A stretch of 64,000 nucleotides of DNA from Sambucus nigra (GCA_949130495.1 OX422221.1:145609405-145673404), one strand, 5' to 3'; positions 44,341-58,400 are shown, counted from the stretch's first letter. A program made the numbers and translations. Notes: generated by a model not told the origin, from the sequence alone.

Positions 44341-44965
44341 AAAAAGCCATACTCGAGATGCCATCACCTAGAATGGAGAAGGAAGTTCGAGGATTCTTGG
44401 GTAAATTATAATATATCAGTTAGTTCATAAGCTAACTGACCTCTATCTGTGAACCCATTTTCAAACTTCTCCGAAAGGATTCAACCAAAGTTTAGAACGA
44501 GGTATGCCAAGAAGCCTTTGACCAAATTAAGCGATACCTCACCCGGCCTCTACTGCTCATGCCTCCACAGTCAGGTCCCCCCTCCTCGTGTACTTGACTA
44601 TCGCTGACACCCCAACAGGTGCTTTACTAGCCCAATAAATTGAGGAATCACATAAAAAAAGAGTCGTCTACTATGCTAATAAAAAATTATTCAGGTACGA
44701 AGTCAATTATACTACTCTAGAGAAAGCATATGTCGCCTTAGTTTGGGTCACAAAAAATTTACGACACTACATGCTTGCCTTTCATATCAAACTAATATTT
44801 TTAATGGATCCCATTAAATAACGTCTAAAGAAGTTCGCTCTATCAAGACGAATGTGCCATTGGTTAATGTTTCTATCTTAGTTCGATACTATGTATGTCA
44901 CACAGAAAGCCATAAGGGAAGGGCCATCTCCGACTACCTTGTCAATTATCCTATGAAAGGAACCG
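44341..44965 (+). pseudogene. Tat-2 first RNase H remnant
   Basis: RGFLG, SICEPIFKLLRKDSTKV, then YYANKKLFRYEVNYTTLEKA and YVALVWVTKNLRHYMLAFHI. This is the connection and first RNase H domain of a gypsy element, with multiple stops. Confidence 0.72.
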
Positions 44966-45017
44966 AAGTTTAGTCTCCGAATTCCCAAATGAAGACATTT
45001 TCTACACCTCTCAGGAG

Positions 45018-45265
45018 GATTTTAGATGGCAGATGTTCTTCGATAGAGATGGCAATAAGAAAGGGTATGATATTGTGATACTCTTGATCGCCCTTGATGA
45101 TCCCACACCCATATTGCCATTGAATTGGACTTCTCTTGCACCAATAATATGACTGAGTATGCGTCATGCACTGTAGGCCTCAAGATTTCCCTCAAGAAAG
45201 GCATCAAGCACTTAGACGTCTATAGAAACTCTGCCCTTACTATCAAATAAATTCTCAGAAAATGA
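45018..45265 (+). pseudogene. Tat-2 second (archaeal-type) RNase H remnant
   Basis: QMFFDRDGNKKGYDI, ELDFSCTNNMTEYASCTVGL and KKGIKHLDVYRNSALT match the second RNase H of the Tat group, as in Tat-1. One frameshift lies near 45,100. Confidence 0.68.
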
Positions 45266-45689
45266 AAAGTCAAAGACGAAAATCTCCTACCCTTCCACGC
45301 CCACTTTACCTCCTAGTTCAAAAATTTCACCTTCCATTACCTTCCTCTCTTAAATGACACTCTATCTAACACCCTTGTAACCCTCGCTTCCATGGTTGAT
45401 ATGCCCGAGGGAATAACAATGGCCTTTTTCCTAGTTTAGAAATAAGTTGCGCCCATACACTGTTACCACATTGAGCTCGTTACCAAAGAAGACTGTAACA
45501 TGGTTGGATTATGGTACTATAATATTTAGCACCTCCTTAAACATGGTAGGTATCCCTGAGATACAGATAAGAAAGACCGTGCGACCCTTTGCGAACTGTC
45601 TACCCAGTACATCATCTGTGATAAAGTATTTTTCAAGAGAAACTTCGATGGAACCCATCTGCATTGCATATTAGGGGCTGGTATTGAAG

Positions 45690-46755
45690 CAATGATGTAG
45701 AAAATCCACGATGAGGATTGCGGGCCCCACATGAATAGTCATATTCTTGCCAAAAAAGATCACCCGTTAAGGGTACTATTGGAATACCATAGTTCAATAT
45801 TGTACTGCCCATGTTTAAAGATGCCTCAAGTGCCAATAATTTGCTAATATCCAACACTTACCTCCCTAGGATTTGTATAACATGACCTCTCCCTAGACCT
45901 TCTCCACCTAGGGCATAGGCATCATAGGGAAGGTCACTCGCAAAGCCTCAAACAGTTATGAGTTCATCCTAGTCGACATTGATTACTTCACAAAATGGGT
46001 CGAAGCCAAGTCGTACGGAGTGCTGAATGCCAAGAAAGTGGCCAAGTTTATCAAAATAAAAATTATTTATCGATACAGGGTCCTCGATGAGTTAGTATTT
46101 GATAATGGGCTCCACTTCGAAGTCGAGGTCATAGAAATGGTCAACGACTATAGAATTCAGAGACACAAGTATTATCATCACCGACCCTAAACTAGTGGCG
46201 TTGTTAATCCGCCAATAAAATACTCAAAAATATCATTAGCAAGATGACTGAAAGTTGTAGAGACTAGGTCGATCGGATCCTATACACCATCTAGGGCAAC
46301 TGCACTTCCATTAGGACACCTACAAGGGCTACCCATTATTCTTTGGTATATAGCATAGAAGAATTTCTCCCCATTGAGCTAAAAATACCTTCCCTATATG
46401 TCATGCTCGAGAGCAAAGTCAAAGAAGAAGACTGGCATCAGAGCCGTTATGACTAACTCTCACTCTTGGATAAAAAGAGACTTAAGGCTCTATACTATAT
46501 AAAAGGGTACCATCATCGGATAGGGAGATCATTCAATAGAAAAGTCAAGGATCGCGGTGTCCAAAAAGGATAACTTTATCTAAAAGAAATTGTAGAACCA
46601 GTCTAGGAACCCAGAGGAAAGTCCAAACCTAATTGGAGCGTCCTTTATATTGTGAAGAAAATAATGTTAGGCAGTGCCGCTATGCTCACAGATTTTGACA
46701 GAGAAGATAAGGCGCGTTCATTCAATCGGGACCTTCTCAAGAAATTCTACCCTTA
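45690..46755 (+). pseudogene. int: Tat-2 integrase remnant
   Basis: The zinc-domain part CGPHMNSHILAKK is at about 45,720-45,755. The core begins FILVDIDYFTKWVEAKS at about 45,963, then VFDNGLHFEVEVIEMVNDY. The C-terminal KALYYIKGYHHRIGRSFNRK lies at about 46,470-46,540, ending near LLKKFYP at 46,755. Heavily mutated. Same strand and order as the RT remnant. Confidence 0.75.
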
Positions 46756-47499
46756 ATTCGAATTCTCGGCATGCCATGACTCTTCTCATCCCCCATCTAT
46801 TCCAAAAAAAAATTCTTTATTTCCCCTACCCAGAACTACGTGGGACCTGATCCTCTTAAAATAATTCTTTTTAAGATGCAACTTCTGAAATTTAAAAAAC
46901 CTTTAGAAGTACGTAGGCAGCCCATATGACACACATGTGCACGATCCTTTCTTTTTCACAAAATGTTATTCTTTTCTAACCCCCGAGAATGGCTATTAAT
47001 CTTATCATTTACATGAACAAAAGGATTATGTATGCCTTAGCGATTGGTATAGATTGTTCAAATGCAAACTTCATCAAAAGACACAACAAAATATGTAAAA
47101 ATAATTGTAATTCAACTTAAGAAACATATCCATTACATGAAATATTAGTCGAGGGAGTCAAATATACCACCCCCTTTCAATTACAAAACCAACCTACATT
47201 TCCCCTAATGACCTACCCAGTCCTACCAAATAACCACCTTCACAGAAAAATCCTAAAAACACCCCAAAATACCAATGCAAATCACCCCAAACATAAACTC
47301 CCCAACTTCACAAATACTACCCCCAATATTCACAAAACACTCCGCTCAATTACTGGACGACCCCTAGCTGACCCCCTCTTGATTAGTGCTCCGAATGTGC
47401 TTCATGAAATGGTATTTCTTGACAACCTTTGTCGAAACCACAATACCCTCCTCCATGGTGTCGAAAGCCACAAGCCACCTTTTCCCAGTCTCGGCTTCT
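46756..47499. other. Tat-2 untranslated DNA after integrase
   Basis: Contains two related phrases, AGAACTACGTGGGACCTGATCC and AGAAGTACGTAGGCAGCCC, at about 46,832 and 46,905. I see no gene. The plus-strand frame at 47,208-47,501 is Asn/Pro/Thr-rich without a domain. Confidence 0.35.
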
Positions 47500-50384
47500 A
47501 AGATCTCCCAATTATCTACTTCCACAACCATTTTAGATAATCCCTAGACACATATCAAGACCTCCAACAGATCGTGGTGGATGGGTAGACGGTCAACGGT
47601 GCTGCCATAAAGGTCCCACTATCATCCGTAAATATTTAGTCAAATCATCTATCAAGACGAATTTAGTTATACGAGGAGGCACAATCTGCCCCCACCCCAT
47701 TTAGCGTAGAAGATGCCAAGGAAAATAGAAGGAAGTCTGTCGAAGGACAACTAGCCGCACATACCAGTCTTCTCCCAATTACAAAATAGGTTGCAAGTCC
47801 CCCCCACCCCACCATAGTACATAACAACGAAGACACCGGGCCCCGTACTCCATGAACCAGTTAACCTAGTTCTCTGTTGAAGGGCAGAAATTTATGAAGG
47901 GTCGGACAAAGAAGTTAGGGACACTCGACAAGGTATAATCAGGAGGGTCCGCGAGGAAAAACCTCTTGAAAAGCCACATGAATAGTATTACCGGGCTCCC
48001 CTGTAGAAAATTAGAGTTACCATCCTTCCAAGCATCAAGACCATTTAAGGTCTACACCAGCGCAAGACTACAACGGTAAGACATCTATGCCACTATCGTG
48101 GCCACCTGAGGATCGACTGTCAGGTCACCCACCACTAGTAACAACCTAGCACTCAGGCCTAAGGTAACAGCTCCGGTAAACCCAGTATAAGAGAAATCCT
48201 TTTGGCACACTAAATTCAAAGTCGTCGGGAGAGCAATATTCCCTCCATGGACCAATGGTCGAGCTGTCGAGGGAGAGATATGAAGTAACTCAGCCAAAGA
48301 CACTCAGAGAGAATGGGATAAGTCGGGCATAGCCTCCACCTTAATGGGGTGATCCTTAATATCACTAAAAAATCCTAATACGTAGCGTAGGCCTCATCTA
48401 GGCCAATCTGAAAAATGTGATCCTCATGGTACCAGAATTATACTTTCGCCTCCAATAAATTTCAGTTTATAACTCTATTGCACCATAAAGGGCCCCAATG
48501 TAGGCTAAAGGTGTCATAGTCGACATTATAAAGGCACATGGCCTCTAGACCCTCAAAGTAGGAATAAAAGTCTTCGGACATTGGAAGAGCCATTTGCAAA
48601 GGACAAGAAAGAAACAAAATAGAGAAAATTAATGATGGTGATAAATACACCCCTATCCCCCCCCCCCCCCCCTTTTATGCCCAAAAACCCTCATAAAAGA
48701 CAAATCACCCAGAACATTATCAAACCCTCTGCCATATAAGTACTCCAAGTATGCAAAAAATGCAATTAAGGCCAAAGGAGTGATTTGGCTTGACCCTTAT
48801 GCCAATAGAAAGGACAATGAGTGTGCTGCTTGACCGGACCCTTGTTTTTGAAAAAAATAATTTTTCCTCTTTTGCCCAAAATCAATTTTCAAAAGTTCTT
48901 ACTTTGAAAAAAAGATTAAACCTGAGCTATTTTTTTTATTATTCCCCTTTTTCATAAAATAAACATTTTTATCTCTGTCTTTGAAAAACAAAATAATCTC
49001 AGCAGAAAATTAAGTGCATGTAGATTAAGTCACTAAATCAAGAAAAGTAACAAAAATAAATGCATATTTTTCATATATAATCCTTGTTTATCACTAGTAC
49101 ATTATTTGCAGGAACAAAAAGAAAAAGAAAAAAAATACAATGGTACATTGCCCGAACCCTCTCTCTCAACTTCTCAAACTAAACCCCGAGCCTCCATAGT
49201 GCACACGTTTTTCTCTGTGACGAGAGGTAGACCTTCCACTCCCGAAAACATAACCCTTATCCGAAGTAGCTGGAGGCATCACACAAGAAGTGGATGACTT
49301 CTTCACAAAGGCAAACATAGATGCCATCGAATCCTTGATATCCCACAATCAGTTAGTCAACACCCGTACAATCTATAAGGAAGAAAATAACTAAAGTCGA
49401 TAAAGTCAGTAAATGCAAAGGAAAATAACGCGGGGAACATGAAACAAAATAAGGAAATAAGAAAAGTATACCTTAGGACGGAGCGCCTCATCATTAAGGC
49501 CTGTCAACCCAGCTACCGATGTATGAGGAAAATGGGCCACTCTCAATGTCTCTCTACCGCTCAACCAAAAATTGTAAGAAGGAAGAGTGGCCTGAATAAG
49601 CGGAGCCTCCTCCGTCGCTGTCGTCGCACCAATTCCCATGCTGTGGGCCGATGACATCAATGTGCTAGTACCCCTTCCCGAAGCAGTGGAAGGTGGAGGC
49701 ATATTCTTCATATCTTATATGCAAGAGGGCATCAACCAACTGGTCACTAAATCTAGGTGGTCGTAACTCGTTGTCGTATCAGTATAGAGCGCATAGGGCT
49801 CGCCCATCATCGCTGCTCCCCTAGTATCATCCGTCATCTCTCTCACCCCCCTCATATACTCTAGTGGTGATGAAGTTGGGACCTCCTCCTCCTACTCCAT
49901 AATCTGTCTCATAAATCTCTCTCCAAGTTACTTGATGTACACGAACTCATGTGCCAACAACCGTCGCATCTACGTGTGCATACCCATAACCCCAGTGTCC
50001 CTCGAAGAAATGCCCCAAGGGTAGAGGTCACCTATATCTCTAGGAAAGAATCAGTATCCACCCAAAAAAAATATATCAGAAAACTTTGAAAAAGATAAAA
50101 ATTAACCTGATCGCTTGTCAGATCGTTCAGAGCCCTTCACACATCCTTCAGGGATAGGGATTGGTACGACTGTTGGTTGGACTTCCGCCACCGGTACATC
50201 CTACAAAAATCCCCGAAACTCGATGTCCCTCAGGGACACTAATCTATGTTGCTCCCTATCAGCTCGTAGAACCACATCTGCAAGAAGACAAAGAAATTAG
50301 AATAATGAAAAAAGAGAAGGGCTGTAATAAAATAAAGGAAAATAAACTTAAAAGTTGCCTCTAGAAGGTACGTGAGTCCTATAA
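47500..50384 (-). pseudogene. Tat-2 antisense gene, downstream exons (decayed)
   Basis: Minus-strand frames with protein-like composition occur at about 48,650-48,460 (LPMSEDFYSYFEGLEAMCLY), 48,303-48,085 (LAELLHISPSTARPLVHG), about 48,000-47,860 (VILFMWLFKRFFLADPPDYT), 49,711-49,406 and 49,348-49,166. They lie downstream of the mobile-domain exons in the same orientation. No family is recognised for these parts and exon borders are uncertain. A run of 16 C (48,657-48,672) sits in the upstream part of this block. Confidence 0.4.
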
Positions 50385-51015
50385 AAATCTATCGGTAGCA
50401 CCAGATGAACGCATCCAAATAAGCATAAAGGGAGGACAAGGTGAATCTCCCCTAATTGTACAGATGTACGTCCGTAATAATCTTCAAATATGGAAAAAAC
50501 CAGAGATGGATGATGTCATCACTCATCGCCACCACAAACCCTCCCAGTTAAAGCAAAAAAAATAAACGAGCTTTTTATCTCACATGTTGATCGTAAGTCT
50601 CGTCAATTTTCCTCTTCAGTAGTGTATTGCTCAGCATAGAAATCCGAATAGAATCCCTCGATATGATTCTACCCACGTCTTCCAAAGCATCCTGCATCGC
50701 CTACGGTGTGACCCGTAGAGTATGGTCCACCATGATCTGAAGCCCCTCACAATCCAGCCCCGTTAGCTGATGGACATCAATGGCAGTGACGTTCATCTCC
50801 GCGAACCCCAAATAGAGCGTGTGGGTCATGTCCCACCACCTTTCACCAAGAGCACACAACACCGCAAAAGAGAGCGACATCTCATCCAATGCATCCGCCA
50901 ACGGGCCAAACTCGACAAATGACACCATCCAACATACCGTCACTGAAAGCTTAGCCCAAATATCCTTCAACCCAGTTGTCCCCCGATACCGAATGCTCAA
51001 AGAAACTATATCAGT
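50385..51015 (-). pseudogene. Plant mobile domain exon of the Tat-2 antisense gene
   Basis: From the acceptor TTTGTTACAG the frame reads TDIVSLSIRYRGTTGLKDIW, then FAVLCALGERWWDMTHTLYL and GFAEMNVTAIDVHQLTGLDC. The E-RWW-TH-F-F-GEMTVT--D---LTGL pattern is the plant mobile domain (PF10536), found in MAIN-type proteins and in many transposons. After an in-frame TAG near 50,703 the frame continues through LWFFPYLKIITDVHLYNWGR-like residues. The stop and the Tekay insertion upstream make it a pseudogene. Confidence 0.7.
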
Positions 51016-51109
51016 CTGTAACAAATTCAAAGAAAACCCTCCATTAGCATAATAACAAGAAAAAAAGAAAGAGAAAATGAATTAGGAAAACCAAAGGTCA
51101 AATACCTAC

Positions 51110-51294
51110 ATAGCCATTAGGGCTCTTCACCCTTGTCGAATGATGGGGCGTACGTTCGTGGAACAAAATCCTCTTATCAGTAATTGACTTAAAGGAGTTG
51201 TAGGCATTTTCATTGCCCTGCGTAATCTGCACCGCAAATTGCCACTCCAGGCCTGCTCAATCGTCAATGGACAACCACTCGTTGTTAACTTCGC
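51110..51294 (-). pseudogene. Upstream exon of the mobile-domain gene, cut by an insertion
   Basis: Minus-strand frame ENAYNSFKSITDKRILFHER, then TPHHSTRVKSPNGY, ending at donor GTAGGT (51,109). Removing the 94-nt intron joins phase 0 to TDIVSL at 51,015. The other end stops at 51,294 where the Tekay-like LTR starts, so the 5' part of the gene is displaced beyond the window. Confidence 0.55.
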
Positions 51295-52601
51295 TGTAAT
51301 AACCCGCTTAATTAAATACTGGGTGACCAATCCCAAGTAAATAGAATTATTCAGTTGGCTCATTCTCAGCATTACTATCGGAAAAATAACTTTCTTTCTT
51401 TAGTAACCACCTACGAATCAATTAAGCTAGTGTTAAAACTTTCAATTTTAATTTTAAACAAAATTCCTTTTTAATAATGCCAATAATTTAACATATAATT
51501 CAATCCACCACAATGAATAATAAATAGTAATCATCACAACTTATTTAGTATAACTGGAAAAAACTCCCTAGTTTAAAAAATCTCAATACAATAAACCAAA
51601 TAAACCAAATGTGTCCAAAACCGACACATATAAGACCACTAACTGATATAGAAAGGAAATGACACGAATCCTTTGGCAACATGCCATAAAGAGAAATGAC
51701 TAAAGAGTACATAAATCAATAGAATGATGCGTCTAATGCAAGGTTCACAACTCCATAGTTTCCATAGCAAATAAATATTCAATCTTCTATGCTGGGCGTC
51801 CCTGTGGATGGACACCTGATATATATATACACACACACACACACATACATACATACATATACAAGAGAAAACGAGTCAAAGCCCGATTGTAAAGAGATTT
51901 TAAAAACAGTAAGTGAATAAATGCTACAATTAGCAATTATTATATACGTGTTAGATTCTCGGACTCTCACGTGAGATTCTCACCTCTCAACTAATGTGCA
52001 TGCCTAACGTATACCCAAATTATTCTAGTTACTACTCCCATTTTTACTAGATTATCTCATTGTATCAACTGACCATACCCCTTATCTTTCCCCACGTATT
52101 TCCTTCACAATACATATAATAAATAAATATATTAATTCAATTCTCAATATAATTAAGTGTTCTCATACTTAATTAATTTCAGATTTCACTATCTTTCATG
52201 TCTACTCAATTCACACAGTAGATAACATCATAAGTATATATATACACACACACAATACTGCACCTCGAGACACATCTGCGGTGCATGCACTACGATGCTA
52301 TCATGTCCGGATACATCTCGTCATAATACAAAGGACCATTGGTTCAGTATCTCATTCGAACCATCATCACAAATCACACATATTGGAGGCGAATATAGTT
52401 CGAAGCCTATGGGCTATGCACATACCTACGCACCTATATGACCGTCGTCACTATCATTATCACAGATAGCCCATACCATGGATTTATATTATGAGTCACA
52501 AGTCAAAAAACCCCCCTAAAGGCTCATTAGGATATGACTGTCCTCAACGCGCAAATCTCCCGTCGATAAGAAGTAGGCTATATATGTCATACACATAAAT
52601 T

Positions 52602-52646
<45 letters not shown>

Positions 52647-54268
52647 ACAATAGGGCATAAGCACATCCCATATTACAAGTCTCACACGTGTTATACTTAT
52701 ATCTCGAATATCTTACGTATCATGGTATTTAGACCTCAATTATATTATAGGTATTCGCTCCACCTATGTATATATCTATCAACAAATGGGTTACTCTCAT
52801 ACCATATACAAATTCCATACGTAGTATATTTCAAGTTTATCCCATAAACTAATAATTCACATTTTAATTCACACTTCCCATTACTCCTAACATATCTTGT
52901 TAACCGAAAGGATTTAATTAATTATTCCAGTATCTACCTTCAATGCATACTTATTGGTCCAAAATCCAGACTCATTATAACAAGCCCAAATTATATTTTA
53001 ATTTACAATAATCCTTTTTTTTTATAAAGTTATAATCTTCTCAGAAATATAAAATTACAATTTTGAGGCTTTTCTGCTCCGATTTTTAATAAACTTAAAA
53101 CTAAAAAGTTGTGCAGAATGTGAATTTATACAAAATCTCGAGGGCACACTACCAAATTTCGCTTAAAACATTCCTAAAATTATCATACAATGTGCATCTT
53201 TTTTCTACATATTTCTACTTATGGGTTGTAACATAGTTCATCCTCAAAACCTCCACCAAATGATCCCAAACTCGTTATAATTCATCCCAAATGATATATC
53301 CAAGTATGTACAAGATTTATAACATCAAATCATATCAAAATCATAATGGAATTTCGATGAATCATACTAATCTTATTTTAAATTCAAGAAAATATACATG
53401 ATAAAATTCTTTCTCAAGAACACATATAAACCCCAAATTCCCTCATCAAATAAACCCAAAATTTCATGATGTTAATTCTAATTTCAACAAAGAAATAATC
53501 CTAAATAATTTCCATTTCAAGAATTACATCAAAATCATCAAATTTTCATCTTTGATATATAGTTTTCATGGATGTTTATCACTCCTAATTTAACATGGAT
53601 ATTATAATCATTAATTGGAACAAGAATTACACTTGCCTTGAGGTGTAGGTCTGGTCCATTGGAGAAGATGTGTATAGGATATTTCCTCCTCCTTTCCAAT
53701 CACTTTTTCGGTGGTGGTGCAAGGTGGTTGTCCCTTGGTTTTCTCTCATAACCCTTCCTCTTCCAAGAGAATTATCTCCCTTCCTCTCCTTAGCCTTTTG
53801 GTAAATGATCTCTTGGTTTAACAAACTCTAAACTTAAATCCCGCAGGTACTATTCACCTCCCAAGAAAAATGACCAAAATACCCATTCGGAGTGTCCTTT
53901 TAGTTCCCAATTGACCCTAGACTCAAATTAAACTCCCGGATAGACTTTTCTGCCTATTTCGACCCTTTCGAACTCATCGGCGTAGTCGAAACGACCATTT
54001 GAATGACTTAAAAATAATCTCTTTTTGCTCCTTTTAATTTAGTCCCGACACGACTCACACGAGCGTCTCGACTTAATTTCAATAATTCGCGTATTTTTAC
54101 TCATGAACATATAATCATATATTACTTTATATCACTAAGTAATATTCAATATAAATCACATATTACTTTATTCTCTAGTAATATTCAATTCGGATTAATT
54201 CCAATTAATCCCCATTTTACTTTTAATTAATCGCATATTAAAAGTCATTAAAATTACGGGGTATTACA
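51295..54268 (-). repeat. Tekay-like 3' LTR, 2,974 bp
   Basis: Starts TGTAATAACCCG on the plus strand and ends GGGGTATTACA, giving inverted ends TGTAATA-CCCG. Contains (CA)n near 51,828-51,846 and (AT)n near 52,604-52,644. The sequence matches 58,584-60,898 up to position 53,502. Confidence 0.82.
52604..52644. repeat. (AT)n microsatellite in the Tekay-like LTR
   Basis: About 40 bases of alternating AT. The same site in the other LTR (60,000-60,048) is longer. Confidence 0.9.
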
Positions 54269-54280
54269 TACTTCCCCCAA
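54269..54280 (-). other. Tekay-like polypurine tract
   Basis: The minus strand reads TTGGGGGAAGTA immediately before the LTR start TGTAATACCCC. Confidence 0.75.
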
Positions 54281-54559
54281 TAACGGGATTTCATCCTAAA
54301 ATTCAAAAAAAGTATAACAGATAAGAACAACTCTGGCTATATGTTCCGCATTGCATCCTCGCACTCATAAGTAAGCTACTCCATACCGTCCATACAATAT
54401 GCTATCAAATATCCTTAATGATGATCACCTCATGTAGGTTCCTTTTAATTCTCAAGTTACCCTGACACGTAAGTTCTGCCCAAACCTTACTGATTAAGTT
54501 TCACTGCTTAAAATTTATTTTAAATATTCGCTATCTACTCTTCTACTATTCGCACCTTA

Positions 54560-54870
54560 GTAGATTAATTTTTTTTAAAATACATACGATTTCGTCTTAC
54601 GACGATTGCACACAAGTAGATTATTTGTGCAGTATAGATTATACACACAATATATACTATAGGTGTCAGCTCATCTCTGAGATATTGTCTTAACGGAGTA
54701 ATATGGAATACTTCCTGTATACGATGCAAGTGCTCTGGCAACCCTAGTATGTATACTATCGATTCAACACTCTCGATAATAAGAAATGGTTCTATGTATC
54801 GTGGCGCTAATTTCTCTTTCTTCACAAATCGCATTATCCCCTTCATAGGAGACACCCGTAAAAGAGCTTA
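54560..54870 (-). pseudogene. Integrase C-terminal region of the Tekay-like element
   Basis: SPMKGIMRFVKKEKLAPRYI, then EPFLIIESVESIVYILGLPE and VFHITPLRQYL match the GPY/F region after the integrase core of chromoviruses. No chromodomain is clear beyond it. Confidence 0.75.
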
Positions 54871-55221
54871 ATCCCCCATATTGAAGTCCCTGAAGAACTT
54901 CTTTGCATCGACGTAGCTATTCTATCGGTCCTAAGCTATCCAAATGCAACTACGAATCATATCCATCCTGGTAGACGTATCATGTATCACCTCTAGACCA
55001 AGTAACTTATTATCCCCTACCTCTAACCAACTTGCAGGAGATCGATAAGGTTTACCATCTAAAGCCTCAAATGGATCCATAACAATATTAAACTAGTAGG
55101 AGTTATTATATGCAAACTCCACAAGTGGAAACTACTGTTCCTAACTGCCCTCGAAATCCAGGATACATATACGTGACATATCCTCAAGCATCTAATTAGT
55201 ACGCTCAGTCTGCCTATCGAT

Positions 55222-55450
55222 CTACGAATGATATGACGTACTCAATTGCACTTTGATACCCATAGCCTCGTGAACACTTTCCCAAAATTGGAACATAAAA
55301 ATCTCATCCCGGTCTGACACAATATCTAGCAGTATCCCATATAACGTCACTATCGCAGCTAAAAACCCACGCATATTGTCCCGTAGGATAATCAACCCTA
55401 CTGGCATAATGTGAGCTACTTTGGTCAACCGATTCACTATCATCATATAG
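55222..55450 (-). pseudogene. Integrase core fragment of the Tekay-like element
   Basis: VNRLTKVAHIMPVGL, IVSDRDEIFMFQFWESV and MGIKVQLSTSYHS match the integrase core of Tekay/Del elements, with the catalytic SDRD Asp retained. Stops and frameshifts surround it. Confidence 0.75.
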
Positions 55451-58400
55451 GATTGTAACCCCTTTCGAGATTATTTACCTTAGCAATAAAATCCTTGAGA
55501 ATACTCTCCCATTACTACTTAGGAATCCTTAACGGTTGAATAAACCCCTGGTGGTTTCTAATGATCCACCCTTTTACCAATAGACAGATGGCCCACTGCA
55601 AGACGAATTTAGCAATATCCCTCTTCATTAAATCCCATCACTACTATTATTATAACCACATACATTTTATATTTTCTTGAATGTTCCTCTAACCGTGATC
55701 TATGTGACTTTGCCACAACTTGTTTCACAAGTCCTTCCTCACTCTAAAATTTAGTTTCTCGTGAAATGTAGGCCTCAACCAGCTCTTATGGAATAAACTT
55801 TGACTTACCCGGCTATATGTTGTCGAATTTACATGACATTTATAATCTAATGCCTGATATAAGACCATCCTTGTGGGCATTTGGTTCATGGTAGTCTTAA
55901 CTGATATAAATGATCGTAAAATCAAGTACTGATGTCTCAACTTCTATATTTATTTATCTTATCCCATACTTCCCAAATGGAAATAATATCAAGATCAATT
56001 ACCTAGGGTGCCCATACACCCTATGTCTCGCGTATTATTGCATGAATAAAATATATTCTTCTTAAATCATAGTGGAGTGGAATTATCAACTCTCAATTAT
56101 ATTCTTGTATATGTATAATGACCAAAGTACGAAACTTATGTACTATCGACAAAACTTCTATCCAACTCCCGACGTTCGCTAGTTTCATGCGTGGGATGTC
56201 TCGCAAAGCGAAATCCAAATAAGGAAACCTCCTGATACACTACTACCTAACATAGTTTGTCGTCGAGATTCGTAAGGCCCGTAGTCCATAATTTATACCT
56301 TTCCACAATGTCCGCAAATTGACATAAAAGTCTACATATGTCCTTAAAAATAACATGAAACATGACGTTCTCACTATCCCAAGTTCTCAGTGCTATATAT
56401 ATATATATATATAATGAGTTATATATCCTTGCTTGATAAAGAATACATTGTATTCTAAGTCACATCAATAAAGAAATCACTACGCATCAGAATCACATAT
56501 AACTAGACAACATACTCACTGAAGTCTATGATACCATGAACTTGTTATATAAATACAGATATATTGGCCCAACCTTATTTCAGGTGGCGCCTCTTAAAAG
56601 TAATATTACTCACCCAGAGTATCCATCACGATAGTGGTATCACTCAATCTACTATTGTTCAAACATTCGGTAATTAATCACTACACATTACCATAATAAG
56701 CTCTACTTTGTGAACTCAAAGCATTTGTGAATTATAATAATAAAACATGCTTTTAGGGCCCTCCCGGCTCATACACAGGCGACATCGAAAATCCCCTTTA
56801 CCCATGATAAATACGCTAATAATCAAACTGTTAAAACTTACGTATCCACTAAACTCGACTCGCACACTAATTTTAGTGTTAATCATTCATATATATATAT
56901 ATTCAAGCACCCAAGTCAGTTGAACTAATCCTTTACTTACAAGAATGAAACAAAACTTCGCCATTCTCACTTGATCGTAAAGTCCCCGCACGCACTTCTC
57001 GCGGAAAAAACAACTCATGATCACTGATAATCGTTATACAACTAGGATTTCACCCAACAGTTTCCCTTCCTCATTTTGGGCAAATTATTCTGCTCTATGG
57101 CTACACGCACATCATTGAAACGTTGGTCCCATATCTCAAAGCCTCAATTCTGGCCTTACTGGCTTCCCTTTTACTTCCTGGGCCCCATCGACCCTGACAT
57201 ACAGTATACTATAGTTGTTGAGGACTCCACTGGTCCTGCCTAATCCCACTACTCTCAGGTTGTAAATTTCTAGGGCCCAATTCTCTTGACCCATTTCATC
57301 CACTGGAAAATTCACTCCTCCAGTTGTTATGCCTTACTGGCATGGTTTACCATTCCCAATCTTATTAGTCTCACTTCTCAATGTGGACAGATGCAACACT
57401 GGTAACCCCACTCTCTATACATAGGGAAATTTCCCCATCAGTGGCCCCTACTGACCATTTTGGGGTGTCCTTCTATCGGACCTGGAAATCTTTGTTCTCA
57501 ATTGTTATTTTCATTGGTCCTTTGACTCGAATGGTCCTAGGGAACACGTGATCAACCTCGCCGGTCTTGGCACAATTCATTTCCACTTAGTTGAGATTTA
57601 ATAATCATCTCAGTTTAACTAGATCCCCTATTAGGTATACCTTCTGGCATTATTCTACTAGAATCGTTGAATTCAATCTTGTCCTTAAATTAAATATCCT
57701 AACTCTCCTGGCTCCCCTTCTTCTAGAAGCGATAATAAATTTCTTGACGACATCGACTATTGTCGCCTTCGTCAGAATTCCCATTTGCACTTGAATATTC
57801 AATTATCTAGTTATTCCACACAATGAATTCTTCTAATCTTTGATGTACCCTATTCTTCATTGGGTAAGGAATTCGTTAAGCGAGTCGACAACTTTCTCGC
57901 ATTAGGTTTTCTTTCTTACCCACATAAAATAAATTTCAAAATTCTATTCATATACTAGTTAAACATCAAATGGATGATTTTACAGTCGATCGATACTATA
58001 ATGTCTCATTTTAGCTTCCCACATACTTCTTTATATGTGATGTCTAAATCTATCACTTCTCATGAGAAAAAATCTTCACCTGAAATTTTCAAGTCCTGGT
58101 TGTTACTACGCTTCACCCTATATAATTGTATTTGGATTTCTTCCTTCACAAAAGTTCTTCCGACTCCCTCTCCCTTCATTAACAGTGTTATGTGAGTTTG
58201 AAATGGCACAAACGTCATCCATAAAGGTTCTTGGAACTACAACTCTCGAACATCTTCTTTATCGTCCTCAACCTGAATCACCATTATGCTGGGTTTTATC
58301 TAAATCACCATTTCCAAAATCTTCTAAGTCTTCGATTGAGTCCTCCTCCCGCTGTCCTTTTAACGACCCTAGCTAGTCGTCCTATAAGGCTTGGTGTATG

